The position numbers and the translations under genes were made by a program. Positions 9,071 to 18,888 of a stretch of 64,000 nucleotides of DNA are shown one piece after another. Positions within the stretch are counted from its first letter, which is position 1; every line of letters starts with the position of its first letter. Source of the DNA: JASHVB01 sp035508435 (GTDB taxonomy: Bacteria; Pseudomonadota; Alphaproteobacteria; Acetobacterales; Acetobacteraceae); NCBI GenBank assembly GCA_035508435.1, contig DATJNA010000115.1, positions 1 to 64,000 of the forward strand, written 5' to 3'. Below the pieces are notes generated by a model. It was given only the letters and a program-made list of their open reading frames with translations. It did no database searches and was not told the DNA's origin.

Positions 9071-9772
9071 TTACGCCGCGGGTTCGGCCGCGACCGGTCG
9101 CGGCAGGTCGCTCTTGGCGCCCTCGGTCAGCATTTCCATGCGGCCGGTGATCTGGCCGCCATCCTCCACCTGCAGCCGGCGGCAGCGCGCCGTGCCCAGC
9201 ACGCGCCCGGAGCTGCGAATCACCAGCGCGCCGCGCGCGGTCAGCGTGCCGTCGATGGTGCCGGCGATTTCGGCTTCCTCGACCTCCACTTCGCCCTTGA
9301 ACACGCCGCCCGGCGCAATCGACAGCTCCGCGGCATGGATCATCGTGGCTTCCACGGTGCCCTCGACGACCAGGCGCTCGGCATCCTGCACCGTGCCTTG
9401 CACGCTGATGCCGCGGCCGACGACCAGGGTGCGGCGCTCACCCGGCTCGCGCGGCTGAGGCCGGGCCGGCGCCAGCGCGGGCCGCGGGCCGCTCGCAGGC
9501 GGGGTGGCAAGGCCGGCGGCGGCCGGCGACAGCGGCGGTCGAGACATGGATTGCGCCTCCTTCGGTGGGGCGGGACGGAATGGTGGTACGCCGAGGCCGG
9601 TGTCCCCGGAGGCGGACGGCGATCCAAATGACACGGTGGGATGCACCGCCGTCTGCGACTCGGACCCGGTCCCGTCCGGCGAATCGGGCACTGCCCCGGC
9701 AGGCCGGGTAGCTCCCGCAGAGGTCGGCACCTCATCTGGTTTGCGACGTTTGAACAAGGCCCCCTCGCGCAT
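9071..9772 (-). CDS. Bactofilin (polymer-forming cytoskeletal protein)
   Basis: The product is 233 residues. The C-terminal 110 or so form the bactofilin beta-helix core: VVGRGISVQGTVQ, then short GxVxG-type turns (EGTVEATM, GGVFKGEVEVEEAEIAG, SSGRVLGTARC). Bactofilins polymerise without nucleotide and often position envelope enzymes. The first 100 residues are Pro/Ser/Ala-rich and probably disordered. The N-terminus MREGALFKRRK resembles the short hydrophobic-basic membrane-targeting motif of some bactofilins. No peptidase or envelope gene is coupled to it. Confidence 0.88.
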   Translation of the reverse strand: MREGALFKRRKPDEVPTSAGATRPAGAVPDSPDGTGSESQTAVHPTVSFGSPSASGDTGLGVPPFRPAPPKEAQSMSRPPLSPAAAGLATPPASGPRPALAPARPQPREPGERRTLVVGRGISVQGTVQDAERLVVEGTVEATMIHAAELSIAPGGVFKGEVEVEEAEIAGTIDGTLTARGALVIRSSGRVLGTARCRRLQVEDGGQITGRMEMLTEGAKSDLPRPVAAEPAA

Positions 9773-9869
9773 GCTGACGGAGTCGCGGTAACCCCTTGAA
9801 GCAATCGCGGCCTAACACGGGACCGATTGACGAACAACCACTTTACCGCGCTTATCCACAATCATCGCG

Positions 9870-10559
9870 CTACCGCCACGCGTACTCACGAGTCCGTGTC
9901 AGTGCCAGATCGAGTATGTGCACCATCGAGGCGGTACCGAGAATCGGAATGAAGAGGTTGAGCAACGGCAAATATGCCGCCAGCGCCATGACGCCGCCGT
10001 AGCCGAAGATGATGCCGCGCGCGCTGCGATAGGTCGCGTTGGCAGCGCCGCGTGGCATCCGGCGCATCGCCACCATCATGAACAAGCCGCGGCCCAAGGC
10101 ATAGGCAGCAATGGCCCAGGCAAGCAAGACGCCAATGCCCGGCAGGATCAGCGCCAGCACCAGGGCGAGCAAGTTGAGCAATAGGATGCGGCCGCCGAGG
10201 CAAACACCGTCCCAGACTTGCGTCGCGATGGAGGCACCCTGGGCTGGCGGCAAGCCGGGGTAGTAGCGATGCTCCACGGCAGCGGCGATGCGCTCGATGT
10301 AGAGCGTGGCGATGACTGCGGCGAGTGGCAGGAACAACCAGGCGGCCAGCAGCGTCGCGCCGAACGAGGCGAGCAAGTCCACGGCCCACCCCAGCAGGCC
10401 GTGCCGGTGCAAGACGCGCTCGGCCGCCCAGACGGCGAGGATATGCAGCGCGACGAAGCAGACCGTCGACCAGGCAAGGCAGCGCCACACCACGCCAAGG
10501 AACGCGCGGTCCCGCATCTGGCCGATGGCCCGGGTCAGGGGGTAGAGCAAGCGATACAT
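9870..10559 (-). CDS. EI24-domain (CysZ-like) integral membrane protein
   Basis: This 229-residue protein has about four long hydrophobic segments and an N-terminal LYPLTRAIGQMRDRAFLGVVWR region like other EI24/CysZ-type proteins. CysZ is a sulfate channel, but many alphaproteobacterial members are uncharacterised, and no cys genes are near. The start at 10559 (MYRLLYPL) is preferred: a longer frame exists but its extra 42 residues are Arg-rich and unlike the family. It is divergent from the enolase-superfamily gene across 234 bases. Confidence 0.72.
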   Translation of the reverse strand: MYRLLYPLTRAIGQMRDRAFLGVVWRCLAWSTVCFVALHILAVWAAERVLHRHGLLGWAVDLLASFGATLLAAWLFLPLAAVIATLYIERIAAAVEHRYYPGLPPAQGASIATQVWDGVCLGGRILLLNLLALVLALILPGIGVLLAWAIAAYALGRGLFMMVAMRRMPRGAANATYRSARGIIFGYGGVMALAAYLPLLNLFIPILGTASMVHILDLALTRTREYAWR

Positions 10560-10793
10560 GGTCTCGATCCAATTGGCGGGGCGGCAACGGGTTTCGCCTG
10601 CATTCCCAGGTAAACTCCGCCGCCACTCGCAGGTAAATGGGCAGCGAGGCCTCCCAAGTCCCGGCTTGCCTCGGCACGACCGCACAGGACCGCTGGCTTG
10701 CCCGGGGCGGGGACCCGCAACAATCTGCCGCGGGCAGTTGCGTTGCCGCTACACTTGTCGCACTGACGCAGCGTTGCCGCCTGGGAGGACCGC

Positions 10794-11966
10794 ATGAAGA
10801 TCGCCCGCATCGAAGACCTGCATTGCGACGCCGGATGGCGCACCTTCTCCTTCCTGAAGATCACCAGCGATGACGGCATCACCGGCTGGTCCGAATACAC
10901 CGAGGCCGACGGCAGCCGCGGCCTGACCGGCGTGATCCACGGCCTGGCGGATCCGCTGATCGGCCAGGACCCGCGGCCGGTGCAGCAGATTTCCTCCGCG
11001 CTGTGGGTGCGGCAGGTGCAGGCGCCCGGCGGGGTCAACTCGCGCGCCATTGCCGCGATCGAGAACGCATTGCTCGACCTGAAGGGCAAGGCGCTCGGCG
11101 TGCCGGTTTACGAGTTGTTCGGCGGCCCGGTGCGCACGCGCATCCCGGTCTACTGGTCGCATTGCGGCTCCTATCGCGTGCGCAACCATGAGCTGGTGGG
11201 GGCGAAGCCGCTGCGCACCTACGACGACATCGCCATCCTCGGCGCCGAGGTGAAGCGGCGCGGCTTCAAGGCGCTGAAGACCAACATCCTGCCATTCGAC
11301 GGTTCGACGCTGACCAATTTCGGCCCCGGCTTCGGCCGCACGCCGGGCTGGCCGGAACTCAACATCGACCGCCACACCTTGCAGTGCCTGCACCGCCAGC
11401 TTGCCGCGTTCCGCGAGGGCGCCGGGCCCGAGATGGGGCTGCATCTCGACGTCAACTACCATTTCAAGACCGAGGGCTATCTGCAGGTCGCCAAGGCGGT
11501 GGCGCCGTTCGACATGACCTGGCTGGAGATCGACACCTGGGACCCGCAGTCGCTGGCACTGATCCGGAGCAAAGCGCCCTGTCCGATCGCGTCGCTGGAG
11601 TCGGTATGCGGGCGCCGCGCGTTCCGGCCGTTCTTCGATGCCTACGCCCAGGACGTGGCGATCATCGACGTGATCTGGAACGGCTTTCTGGAATCGATCA
11701 AGATCGCGGCCATGGCGGAGGCCTACGAAGTCAACTGTGCGCCCCACAACTACTATGCCCATCTTTGCTCCGGCATCAGCGCCGCGTTCTGCGCCGTGGT
11801 GCCGAATTTCCGCGTGATGGAGATCGACATCGACAGCGTCGCCTGGCGCGACGAACTTTTTCTCAATCCGCCGGCGATCGAGAACGGTGAGCTGCTGCTA
11901 CCGACCGGTCCGGGCTGGGGGGTGGAAGTGAACGAAGCGGCGGTGCGCGCGCGTCCGCCGAAATAG
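10794..11966 (+). CDS. Enolase-superfamily (mandelate racemase/muconate lactonising type) enzyme
   Basis: This 390-residue enzyme has the N-terminal capping domain and a barrel with three metal-binding acids in order: LHLDVNYHF, MTWLEIDTW and ASLESVCGR. A lysine in FKALKTN and a histidine in APHNYYAH are the likely general bases. These enzymes abstract a proton next to a carboxylate, usually dehydrating or racemising sugar acids; the exact substrate cannot be inferred. GGGAGGA lies eight bases before the start. The PfkB kinase gene follows in the same direction after a repeat. Confidence 0.87.
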   Translation: MKIARIEDLHCDAGWRTFSFLKITSDDGITGWSEYTEADGSRGLTGVIHGLADPLIGQDPRPVQQISSALWVRQVQAPGGVNSRAIAAIENALLDLKGKALGVPVYELFGGPVRTRIPVYWSHCGSYRVRNHELVGAKPLRTYDDIAILGAEVKRRGFKALKTNILPFDGSTLTNFGPGFGRTPGWPELNIDRHTLQCLHRQLAAFREGAGPEMGLHLDVNYHFKTEGYLQVAKAVAPFDMTWLEIDTWDPQSLALIRSKAPCPIASLESVCGRRAFRPFFDAYAQDVAIIDVIWNGFLESIKIAAMAEAYEVNCAPHNYYAHLCSGISAAFCAVVPNFRVMEIDIDSVAWRDELFLNPPAIENGELLLPTGPGWGVEVNEAAVRARPPK

Positions 11967-12024
11967 CAGCGTAGCGAGGCACGGCGTCCCACCGTGTCAT
12001 TGCCAGGCGCTCTGCCCCTTCTCA

Positions 12025-12132
12025 TGTCATTGCGAGGCGCGCAGTGCCGCAGCAATCTCGGTCACCCGAACGCAGCTACGAACGAGATCGCTTCGCCCCG
12101 CCACGCTTCGCTCGCCGACCTCGCAATGGCAC
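12025..12132. repeat. Dispersed inverted repeat, copy A
   Basis: The left end TGTCATTGCGAGG (12025-12037) is matched by CCTCGCAATGGCA (12119-12131), enclosing an interior with CAATCTCGG and CCACGCTTCGCTCG. Related copies lie at 22374, 53349 and 62333. Partial end-like sequence also occurs at 11992 and 12149. It ends about 58 bases before the PfkB start codon. Confidence 0.8.
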
Positions 12133-12189
12133 AGTGCGCCATGACCCAGTGCGCAATGACACGTCCCGAACGCAACAGAAAGGTGCACA

Positions 12190-13173
12190 GTGACCGATAC
12201 GACATTCGACATCCTCGGCATCGGCAACGCCATCGTCGACGTGGTGGCACGCGCGGATGACAGCTTCCTGTCGCGCCATGACATGCACAAGGGCGCGATG
12301 ATCCTGGTGGACGCGGAGCAAGCCGAGGCGATCTATGCCGCCATGCCGCCCGGCGAGGAGAGCAGCGGCGGCTCCGCCGCCAATACCTGTGCCGTGGCGG
12401 CGGCGCTGGGTGCGCGCGTTGCCTATTTCGGCAAGGTCGCCGACGACCAGTTGGGCGCGGTGTTCCGTCACGACATACAGGCGATCGGCGTGCATTTCCC
12501 GTCGCACCCGCTGATCGCCGGCGCCCCCACGGCGCGTTGCCTGATCCTGGTAACGCCCGATGGGCAACGCACGATGAACACCTATCTCGGTGCCTGCGTG
12601 AAGCTGGACGTGACGGACATCGACGAATCGATCGCCGCCGCCGCCGCCGTCACCTACCTGGAGGGGTATTTGTTCGATCCCCCCGCGGCACAATCGGCGT
12701 TCCGCAAGGCCGCCGCGGCGGCGCACACAGCGGGACGACAGGTGGCGCTGTCACTCTCCGACCCGTTCTGCGTCAACCGCCACCGCGGCGCGTTCCGCGA
12801 ACTGGTGGCGCACGACGTCGACATCCTGTTCGCCAACGAAGCCGAAATCACCTCGCTCTACGAGGAGAACACCTTCGAGGCCGCCGCCGAGGCGGCACGC
12901 CGCGACGTGGCCCTGGCGGCGCTGACCCGGTCGGAGGCCGGCAGCGTGATCCAGCGTGGCGCCGAGACGGTGGAGATCGCCGCGGAACCCGTCCACGTCG
13001 TGGATACGACGGGGGCGGGCGACGCCTACGCGGCGGGCTTCCTCGCGGCCTACACCGCGGGGCGGCCCTTGCCGGTCTGCGGCCGCATGGGCAGCATCGC
13101 GGCCGCCGAGGTGATCAGCCATTACGGCGCCAGGCCGCAGACGGATCTGAAGCAGCTCGTGGCCGGGTTGTAG
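12190..13173 (+). CDS. PfkB-family sugar/nucleoside kinase (adenosine kinase-like)
   Basis: This 327-residue kinase carries the family's N-terminal GNAIVDVVAR, the GGSAANTCAVAAALG substrate-side motif and DTTGAGDAYAAGF, whose last Asp is the catalytic base. Adenosine kinase is the closest general resemblance among PfkB enzymes; ribokinase-type sugar specificity cannot be excluded. The start codon is GTG with AGAAAGG about seven bases upstream. Copy A of the dispersed repeat lies just before it and may be in its leader. Confidence 0.88.
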   Translation: MTDTTFDILGIGNAIVDVVARADDSFLSRHDMHKGAMILVDAEQAEAIYAAMPPGEESSGGSAANTCAVAAALGARVAYFGKVADDQLGAVFRHDIQAIGVHFPSHPLIAGAPTARCLILVTPDGQRTMNTYLGACVKLDVTDIDESIAAAAAVTYLEGYLFDPPAAQSAFRKAAAAAHTAGRQVALSLSDPFCVNRHRGAFRELVAHDVDILFANEAEITSLYEENTFEAAAEAARRDVALAALTRSEAGSVIQRGAETVEIAAEPVHVVDTTGAGDAYAAGFLAAYTAGRPLPVCGRMGSIAAAEVISHYGARPQTDLKQLVAGL

Positions 13174-13263
13174 CGCCAGCGCAGAGACCGCTAGCCTGCG
13201 CCCGGCCGAGCCGGCCGACACTTGCCTGCCTCCGGCCGTGCCAGGACAAGAAGGGTTGCCGCC

Positions 13264-14385
13264 ATGGGACCGCTCTCCGACGTGAAGATCATCGAGTTCG
13301 CCGGCATCGGTCCCGCCCCGCTGGCGGCGATGTTGCTCGCCGACATGGGCGCCACCGTGCTGCTGATCGATCGCGTCGCCGACGCCGATCTCGGCGTGAA
13401 GCTGCCGTCGAAGGCCGATTTCACCAAGCGCAACCGCGCCATCATCCGGCTCGACCTGAAGCGGCCTGAAGCCATCCGCTCGGTGCTGCGGCTGATCGAT
13501 GGCGCCGACGGGCTGATCGAAGGCTTCCGCCCCGGTGTGATGGAGCGGCTCGGCCTGGGCCCGGAGGTCTGCCTCGCGCGCAACCAGCGTCTCGCCTATG
13601 GGCGCGTCACCGGTTGGGGGCAGGCAGGGCCGCTGTCACAGGCCGCCGGGCACGACATGAACTACATCGCGCTGACCGGCGCGCTGCATGCGATCGGCCG
13701 CGCCGGCCAGCCGCCCACCCCGCCGCTGAACCTGGTCGGCGACTATGGCGGCGGCGCGCTGTACCTGGTCACCGGATTGCTCGCCGCCATCATCCATGCC
13801 CGTGCGACCGGCGAAGGGCAGGTCGTGGACGCGGCCATGGTCGATGGCGCGTTGTCGCTGATGACCCCGATCTATGCCATGAAGGCGGGTGGCAGGCTGA
13901 GCGGACCGCGCGGGCACAACCAGCTCGACAGCGGCGCCTATTTCTACGAAGTCTACCAATGTGCCGACGGCGAATATGTGTCGGTCGCCTCGATCGAGGG
14001 CCGCTTTCATGCCGAGCTGATGCGCCTGCTGGAGATCGATCCCGCGACACTGCCACCGCAGCAAGATCGCGCCGGCTGGCCCGGGGTGAAGGCGATCCTG
14101 GCGGAGAAATTCCGCACCCGCACCCGTGCCGACTGGTGCGCATTGCTCGAAGGCACCGACGCCTGCTTCGCCCCGGTGCTGTCGATGGACGAAGCGCCGA
14201 GCCATCCCCACAACGTCGCGCGTGGCGCGTTCATGGCTGTGGGCGGCGTGACGCAGCCGGCACCGGCGCCGCGATTCGCACGCAGCAAGGCGCCGCCACC
14301 CCGCCCGCCGGGCATGGTGGATGCGCGGGAGACGCTGGCCGCATTCGGGCTGTCGGCGGGGGAGATCGGCGCATTGCTCGGCTGA
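13264..14385 (+). CDS. Alpha-methylacyl-CoA racemase-like CaiB/BaiF protein
   Basis: This is 373 residues. It belongs to the same fold as the CoA-transferase at 3.5 kb but has the racemase signature: GHDMNY (His130, Asp131) and NLVGDYGGG (Asp160), matching the His/Asp pair that moves the alpha proton in bacterial methylacyl-CoA racemases. Racemisation of 2-methyl-branched acyl-CoA is therefore the best call. AAGAAGGG lies before the ATG at 13264; an upstream in-frame ATG lacks such a site. It follows the PfkB gene by 90 bases, which may or may not make an operon. Confidence 0.88.
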   Translation: MGPLSDVKIIEFAGIGPAPLAAMLLADMGATVLLIDRVADADLGVKLPSKADFTKRNRAIIRLDLKRPEAIRSVLRLIDGADGLIEGFRPGVMERLGLGPEVCLARNQRLAYGRVTGWGQAGPLSQAAGHDMNYIALTGALHAIGRAGQPPTPPLNLVGDYGGGALYLVTGLLAAIIHARATGEGQVVDAAMVDGALSLMTPIYAMKAGGRLSGPRGHNQLDSGAYFYEVYQCADGEYVSVASIEGRFHAELMRLLEIDPATLPPQQDRAGWPGVKAILAEKFRTRTRADWCALLEGTDACFAPVLSMDEAPSHPHNVARGAFMAVGGVTQPAPAPRFARSKAPPPRPPGMVDARETLAAFGLSAGEIGALLG

Positions 14386-14598
14386 TCGGGCGGCGTCCGG
14401 CGGGGGCAGAAAGTGCCGGGAAATTTCTGCCCACCTGACGGTTTGATTCACTATTTGTTCACTTCCGGTCGCTATGTTCCTGCTGTGGACCCGCCCGGCC
14501 GGAGGCCTTGCGGGAATGCCTGGCGAAATACTCGCAAGGCCGGACCGCCTGTGAGGAGAGGGTGAAACCCCTGCTTCGGGCACCGCAGCGAGGGGGCC

Positions 14599-17500
14599 AT
14601 GGCAGGCATCACCGCCACCCGGATCAGGATGGCGCACGGCAGCGTCGGGGAGACGTCGAATTGGGGGTCTGGCGCGGCGGGCGGCGACGGGTCCTATCAA
14701 GCGGCAGCGGCGGCACTCGGCGACGGTGGCTATGCGCCCGGCGCGCCCGGGGCTGTCGCGGGCTGGTATGGCGCGAATGGCGCCGGTTTGGGCGGCTGGG
14801 GATTGGGCGGCTGGAATGTCGGCGGCTGGAGCCTGGGCGGCGGGATTGGCCCGGCCGCACTGCCGGGAAACCGCGCCGACCGGACAAGTGTCGCAGACGA
14901 ACGGCATGGCGCTACCGACGCCTTGGCATCGGTTGAGGGCAGCGTCGCTGTCGTCTCTCCTGCAGGCACGCAGATCCAGGTAGCCGGCAGCGCGAACGAA
15001 ACGGCCGCGGCAATGGCCGGCGTGCCGGTCTCGGCGGCGGCGACGCTGACCGACGTGCTCTATTTGCAGGAACCAGGCGACTCGTCCGCCATCAGTATCG
15101 ACGACATCCACCAAGGACAGATCGGCGACTGTTTCCTGCTGTCGTCGATCGGCGAACTGGCGCTGTGGCATTCCAGCGCCATCACCAACATGATCTGCGC
15201 CAACAGTGACGGCACCGAGACGGTGACGCTGCATCTCGCGGCCAATGGTTCGTTGCCCACCTACGGCACGACGAGCTTCGAAAGCACCGAGGTCACCATC
15301 AACAACAGTTTCCCAAGCAACGGCGTCAACAACGGCGCGACCCAGGACGTGGTGAACGGGCAGAAGGAAATCTGGGTCCAGGTGCTGGAAAAAGCCGTCG
15401 CAACGTTGGAGGGCGGATACAGCGCCATCGCCAACGGCGGCAATCCGATGATCGCGATGGAGGAGCTGACAGGACAGTCCACCACCTACGAGTCGCCGGC
15501 GTCGCTGACCCTGTCACAGCTACAGGGCTACATGGCGGCCGGCGACCTGATCGTGATGGATACCGCGGCTTCCGGCACGCTGCCCTATGGGCTGGTCAAC
15601 GACCACGCCTACATGTTCGAAAGCCTCACCACGGTGAACGGCACGCCGATGGTGCAACTGGCGAACCCTTGGGGGTTCGACGAGCCCTCCGCGATTCCGC
15701 TGTCGCAGCTTTCCAGCGGCATCGTCGAAGTCGATATCGGCCAGTACACCGATCCGAACCTGATCATCGGACCGGTCAACGACAACCTGGTGCTGACGCA
15801 ACTTCTCACCAACGCCTCGGTCGAACTGGGCGGCGGCAAGGATTCGCTGACGCTGGCGAACGGCACCAACTCCGCGACTGTCGCCAACGTTGCGACAATC
15901 ACGGGCGGCACCGGCAACGACACGATCGTGCTGAGCACCGCCGCCGCCAATTACTCAGTCGATCTCGGCGGCGGCAGCGATTCTCTGACCTTTGGTAATT
16001 TCAGCAACACGGCGACGGTCGCCAACGTGGAGACAATCGTTGGCGGCAGTGGGGCCGATACGCTGACCCTGGCCGGTGCCCTCGCCACGAACATGTCGGT
16101 CGATCTGGGCGGTGGCGCCAACAAACTCAGCCTCGCCAACGGCGGCAACACCGGCACGGTTGCCAACGTGGGAACACTGATCGGCGGCAGCGGCGCGGAC
16201 ATCATCACGCTGGCGACGCCGGTTACCGGCGGCTCGGTCGATCTTGGTGCCGGCAACGACACTCTCACATTGGCGAACGGCACCAACGGACTGACGATCG
16301 CCAATACCGAGACGATCGTGGGCGGCAGCGGCAACGACAGCGTCACGCTGAGTACGGCCGCGGCGGGTGCCTCGATCGATCTCGGCGCCGGCGCCGACAA
16401 GGTGACCTTCGGCAACTCCACCAACAGCGCCACCGTCGCCAATATCGAAAGCATAGTTGGCGGCTCCGGCAATGACAGCATCACGCTGGCTGCTGCACTT
16501 ACCACCGGCATGGCGATCGACCTGGGGGCAGGCGCCAATACGCTGACACTGGCGAATGGCAATAATGCCGGCAGTGTCAGCAACGTCGGTACCCTGATCG
16601 CCGGCGGCGGCAACGATGCGATCACTTGCGGCACGGCGCTGACGAAAGGCAGCGTCAGCCTCGGCAATGGCAATGACAGTCTGACACTGGCCGGCGGCAC
16701 CAATTCGGCCACGATCGCCAATGTCCGGACCATCACCGGCGGCGCCGGGGCCGACACCATCACGCTGGGCAGCGCGTTGGCTGGCATGTCGGTGAGTCTC
16801 GGTGGCGGCACCAGCAAACTGACGCTGGCGAATGGCGGCAATTCCGGCACCGTGAGCAATATCGGCACGCTGATTGGCGGCACCGGCGCCGACGCGATCA
16901 CGTTCGGCAGCACCGTCGCCGGTGCCAGCATCGATCTGGGCGGCGGTGGCGACAGCCTGACGCTGGCTGGCGGCGCCAATGCCGCCACGGTCGCAAATGC
17001 CGAGACGCTCGCTGGCGGCAGCGGCAACGACACGATCACGCTGGCCGCCGCTGCGTCGCGTGCCAGTATCGACCTCGGCGGCGGCGAGAACAGTCTGAAG
17101 TTGGGAAATTTCGCCAATCAGGCGACGGTCGCGAATGTCCAGACGATCATCGGCGGTACCGGCAACGATACCGTCGTGCTGGCGACGGCGTTGACCAGCG
17201 GCATGAAGCTGGATCTGGGAGGCGGCGGCAATGGCCTGACCCTGACGGCGGCCAGCAATGTCGGCACGGTCAGCAATGTCGGCACGCTGCTTGGCGGATC
17301 CGGAGCCGATACGATCACGCTGGGAAACGGCGTGACCAATGGCAGCATCGATCTGGGCGCGGGCAATGACAGCCTCACCCTGGCGAACGCGGCAAACAGC
17401 GCGACCATCGCCAATGCGGAGACCGTCAACGGTGGAACCGGCGCCGACACGATCACGCTCGCTACCGCGCTGACGGCGGGGATGATTGTCAATCTCGGCG

Positions 17501-18873
17501 GTGCCACCGGCAAGCTGACGCTGGCGAATGGCAACAACACCGGCACGGTCGCCAATTTTGGCACGCTGATCGGCGGCACCGGCGCGGATGCCATCACGCT
17601 CGGAACCGCCATCAGCAACGGCAGCATCGCGTTCGGTGTCGGCAACGACCGCCTGACGCTGGCGAATGCCGCCAACGTCGCGACAGTGGCGAATGTCGAA
17701 ACCATTGTCGGTGGCGCCGGCAGCGACCGGCTTACCATCGCCGGAGGGCTGACCAATGCGAGCATCGATCTCGGCGCCGGGATGGACTCGCTGACCCTGG
17801 GTGCCTCCGCCGTCAGCGCCACCGTCGCGAATGTCGAATCGATGAGCGGTGGCGCAGGCAACGAGGCAATCACGCTGGCAAGCGCACTGACAACGGGAAT
17901 GTCGATCACTCTGGGAAGCGGCGCCAACAGCCTGACACTCATGGATGGCGGCAATACCGGAACGGTCAGCAATGTGCGCTCGGTGATCGGTGGCGGTGGG
18001 GCGGACGCGATCACTTTGGGCACGGCGGCGGTGAGTGCCAGCGTCGATCTGGGTGGCGGCAACGACACGTTGGCCTTCGGCAACTTCACCAACAGCGCGA
18101 CGGTGGCCAATCTCGAGTCGATCGTGGGCGCGGCCGGCAACGACACCGTGACGCTGGCCAGCGCACTGACTACGGGCATGTCGATCGATCTCGGCGGTGG
18201 CAGCAACAAGCTGACACTGGCGAGCGGCGCCAATACCGGCACCGTCTCCAATGTAAACACGCTGATCGGCGGCACGGGCAACGATGCGGTCGCGCTCGCG
18301 ACCGGCGTAACCAATGGCCTGGTCGATCTTGCCGGCGGCAGCAACGCGCTGACCCTGGCGAATGCCGCCAACCGCATCACGGTGGCGAATGTGGAGACCG
18401 TGGTCGGTGGCAGCGGCAACGACACCATCGTGCTGACCGGCGTGAATGCCGCGACCGTGATCGGTGGCGGCGGTCTCAACTTCATCACCGGCGACACGGG
18501 CGCGGATCTGTTCGTGTTCGATCAGGACAGCGCCGGCAACGCGACGACGGTGATGAATTTCAACGCGTCGAAGGGCGACCGAATTGGGCTGGATACCACT
18601 GCAAGCGGGATCTTCTCAGCCAGCACCTACAACCTCGGCGGCGCCGCGCTGACGGTGGGCACCGATCTGGCGGATGTCGCGAACGCCACCGCGCGCCAGG
18701 CGATCACGCTGGCCAACCACGGCTACGGAGGGTTTGTCTACGAGCAGGATACCGGCGGATTGTACTATAGCGGCAACGGATCGTTCGCCGGGGGTGGCAC
18801 GCTGATTGGCACGCTCACGACCAACGGCAGCACTGCCTGGACGTTCAATGCCAATAGCTTCGTACAGGTCTAG
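14599..18873 (+). CDS. Giant calpain-type protease with 19 RTX-like 46-residue repeats, probably type I secreted
   Basis: The 1424-residue product has four parts. Residues 1-150 are Gly/Ala-rich with GGWxLGG-like repeats and no signal peptide. Residues about 150-395 look like a calpain (peptidase C2) core: QIGDCFLLSSI (Cys178), NDHAYMF (His336) and LANPWGF (Asn356) give the Cys-His-Asn triad. Residues about 406-1287 are 19 repeats of about 46 residues, each with a GGxGxDxIxL segment and a second DLGGGxDxLxL segment, which is the pattern of calcium-binding RTX beta-rolls. The end (FVFDQDSAGNATTVMNFNASK onward, with KGDRIGLDTT) is typical of type I secretion substrates. No transporter genes are nearby. 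It is probably a calcium-dependent secreted or surface protease/adhesin. Confidence 0.88.
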   Translation: MAGITATRIRMAHGSVGETSNWGSGAAGGDGSYQAAAAALGDGGYAPGAPGAVAGWYGANGAGLGGWGLGGWNVGGWSLGGGIGPAALPGNRADRTSVADERHGATDALASVEGSVAVVSPAGTQIQVAGSANETAAAMAGVPVSAAATLTDVLYLQEPGDSSAISIDDIHQGQIGDCFLLSSIGELALWHSSAITNMICANSDGTETVTLHLAANGSLPTYGTTSFESTEVTINNSFPSNGVNNGATQDVVNGQKEIWVQVLEKAVATLEGGYSAIANGGNPMIAMEELTGQSTTYESPASLTLSQLQGYMAAGDLIVMDTAASGTLPYGLVNDHAYMFESLTTVNGTPMVQLANPWGFDEPSAIPLSQLSSGIVEVDIGQYTDPNLIIGPVNDNLVLTQLLTNASVELGGGKDSLTLANGTNSATVANVATITGGTGNDTIVLSTAAANYSVDLGGGSDSLTFGNFSNTATVANVETIVGGSGADTLTLAGALATNMSVDLGGGANKLSLANGGNTGTVANVGTLIGGSGADIITLATPVTGGSVDLGAGNDTLTLANGTNGLTIANTETIVGGSGNDSVTLSTAAAGASIDLGAGADKVTFGNSTNSATVANIESIVGGSGNDSITLAAALTTGMAIDLGAGANTLTLANGNNAGSVSNVGTLIAGGGNDAITCGTALTKGSVSLGNGNDSLTLAGGTNSATIANVRTITGGAGADTITLGSALAGMSVSLGGGTSKLTLANGGNSGTVSNIGTLIGGTGADAITFGSTVAGASIDLGGGGDSLTLAGGANAATVANAETLAGGSGNDTITLAAAASRASIDLGGGENSLKLGNFANQATVANVQTIIGGTGNDTVVLATALTSGMKLDLGGGGNGLTLTAASNVGTVSNVGTLLGGSGADTITLGNGVTNGSIDLGAGNDSLTLANAANSATIANAETVNGGTGADTITLATALTAGMIVNLGGATGKLTLANGNNTGTVANFGTLIGGTGADAITLGTAISNGSIAFGVGNDRLTLANAANVATVANVETIVGGAGSDRLTIAGGLTNASIDLGAGMDSLTLGASAVSATVANVESMSGGAGNEAITLASALTTGMSITLGSGANSLTLMDGGNTGTVSNVRSVIGGGGADAITLGTAAVSASVDLGGGNDTLAFGNFTNSATVANLESIVGAAGNDTVTLASALTTGMSIDLGGGSNKLTLASGANTGTVSNVNTLIGGTGNDAVALATGVTNGLVDLAGGSNALTLANAANRITVANVETVVGGSGNDTIVLTGVNAATVIGGGGLNFITGDTGADLFVFDQDSAGNATTVMNFNASKGDRIGLDTTASGIFSASTYNLGGAALTVGTDLADVANATARQAITLANHGYGGFVYEQDTGGLYYSGNGSFAGGGTLIGTLTTNGSTAWTFNANSFVQV

Positions 18874-18888
18874 GGGGTGCGCGATGCG

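Noticed and set aside
14386..14598. Sigma-70 promoter before the calpain gene
   Set aside because: AT-richer sequence with TTGATT and TATGTT is present around 14443-14478, but the spacing does not fit a standard promoter.
15951..18497. Long leftward open frames inside the calpain/RTX gene (388 and 459 codons)
   Set aside because: They mirror the repeated coding strand, consist of Pro/Val/Ser-rich repeats with no domain, and lack ribosome sites. They are antisense shadows of the repeats.
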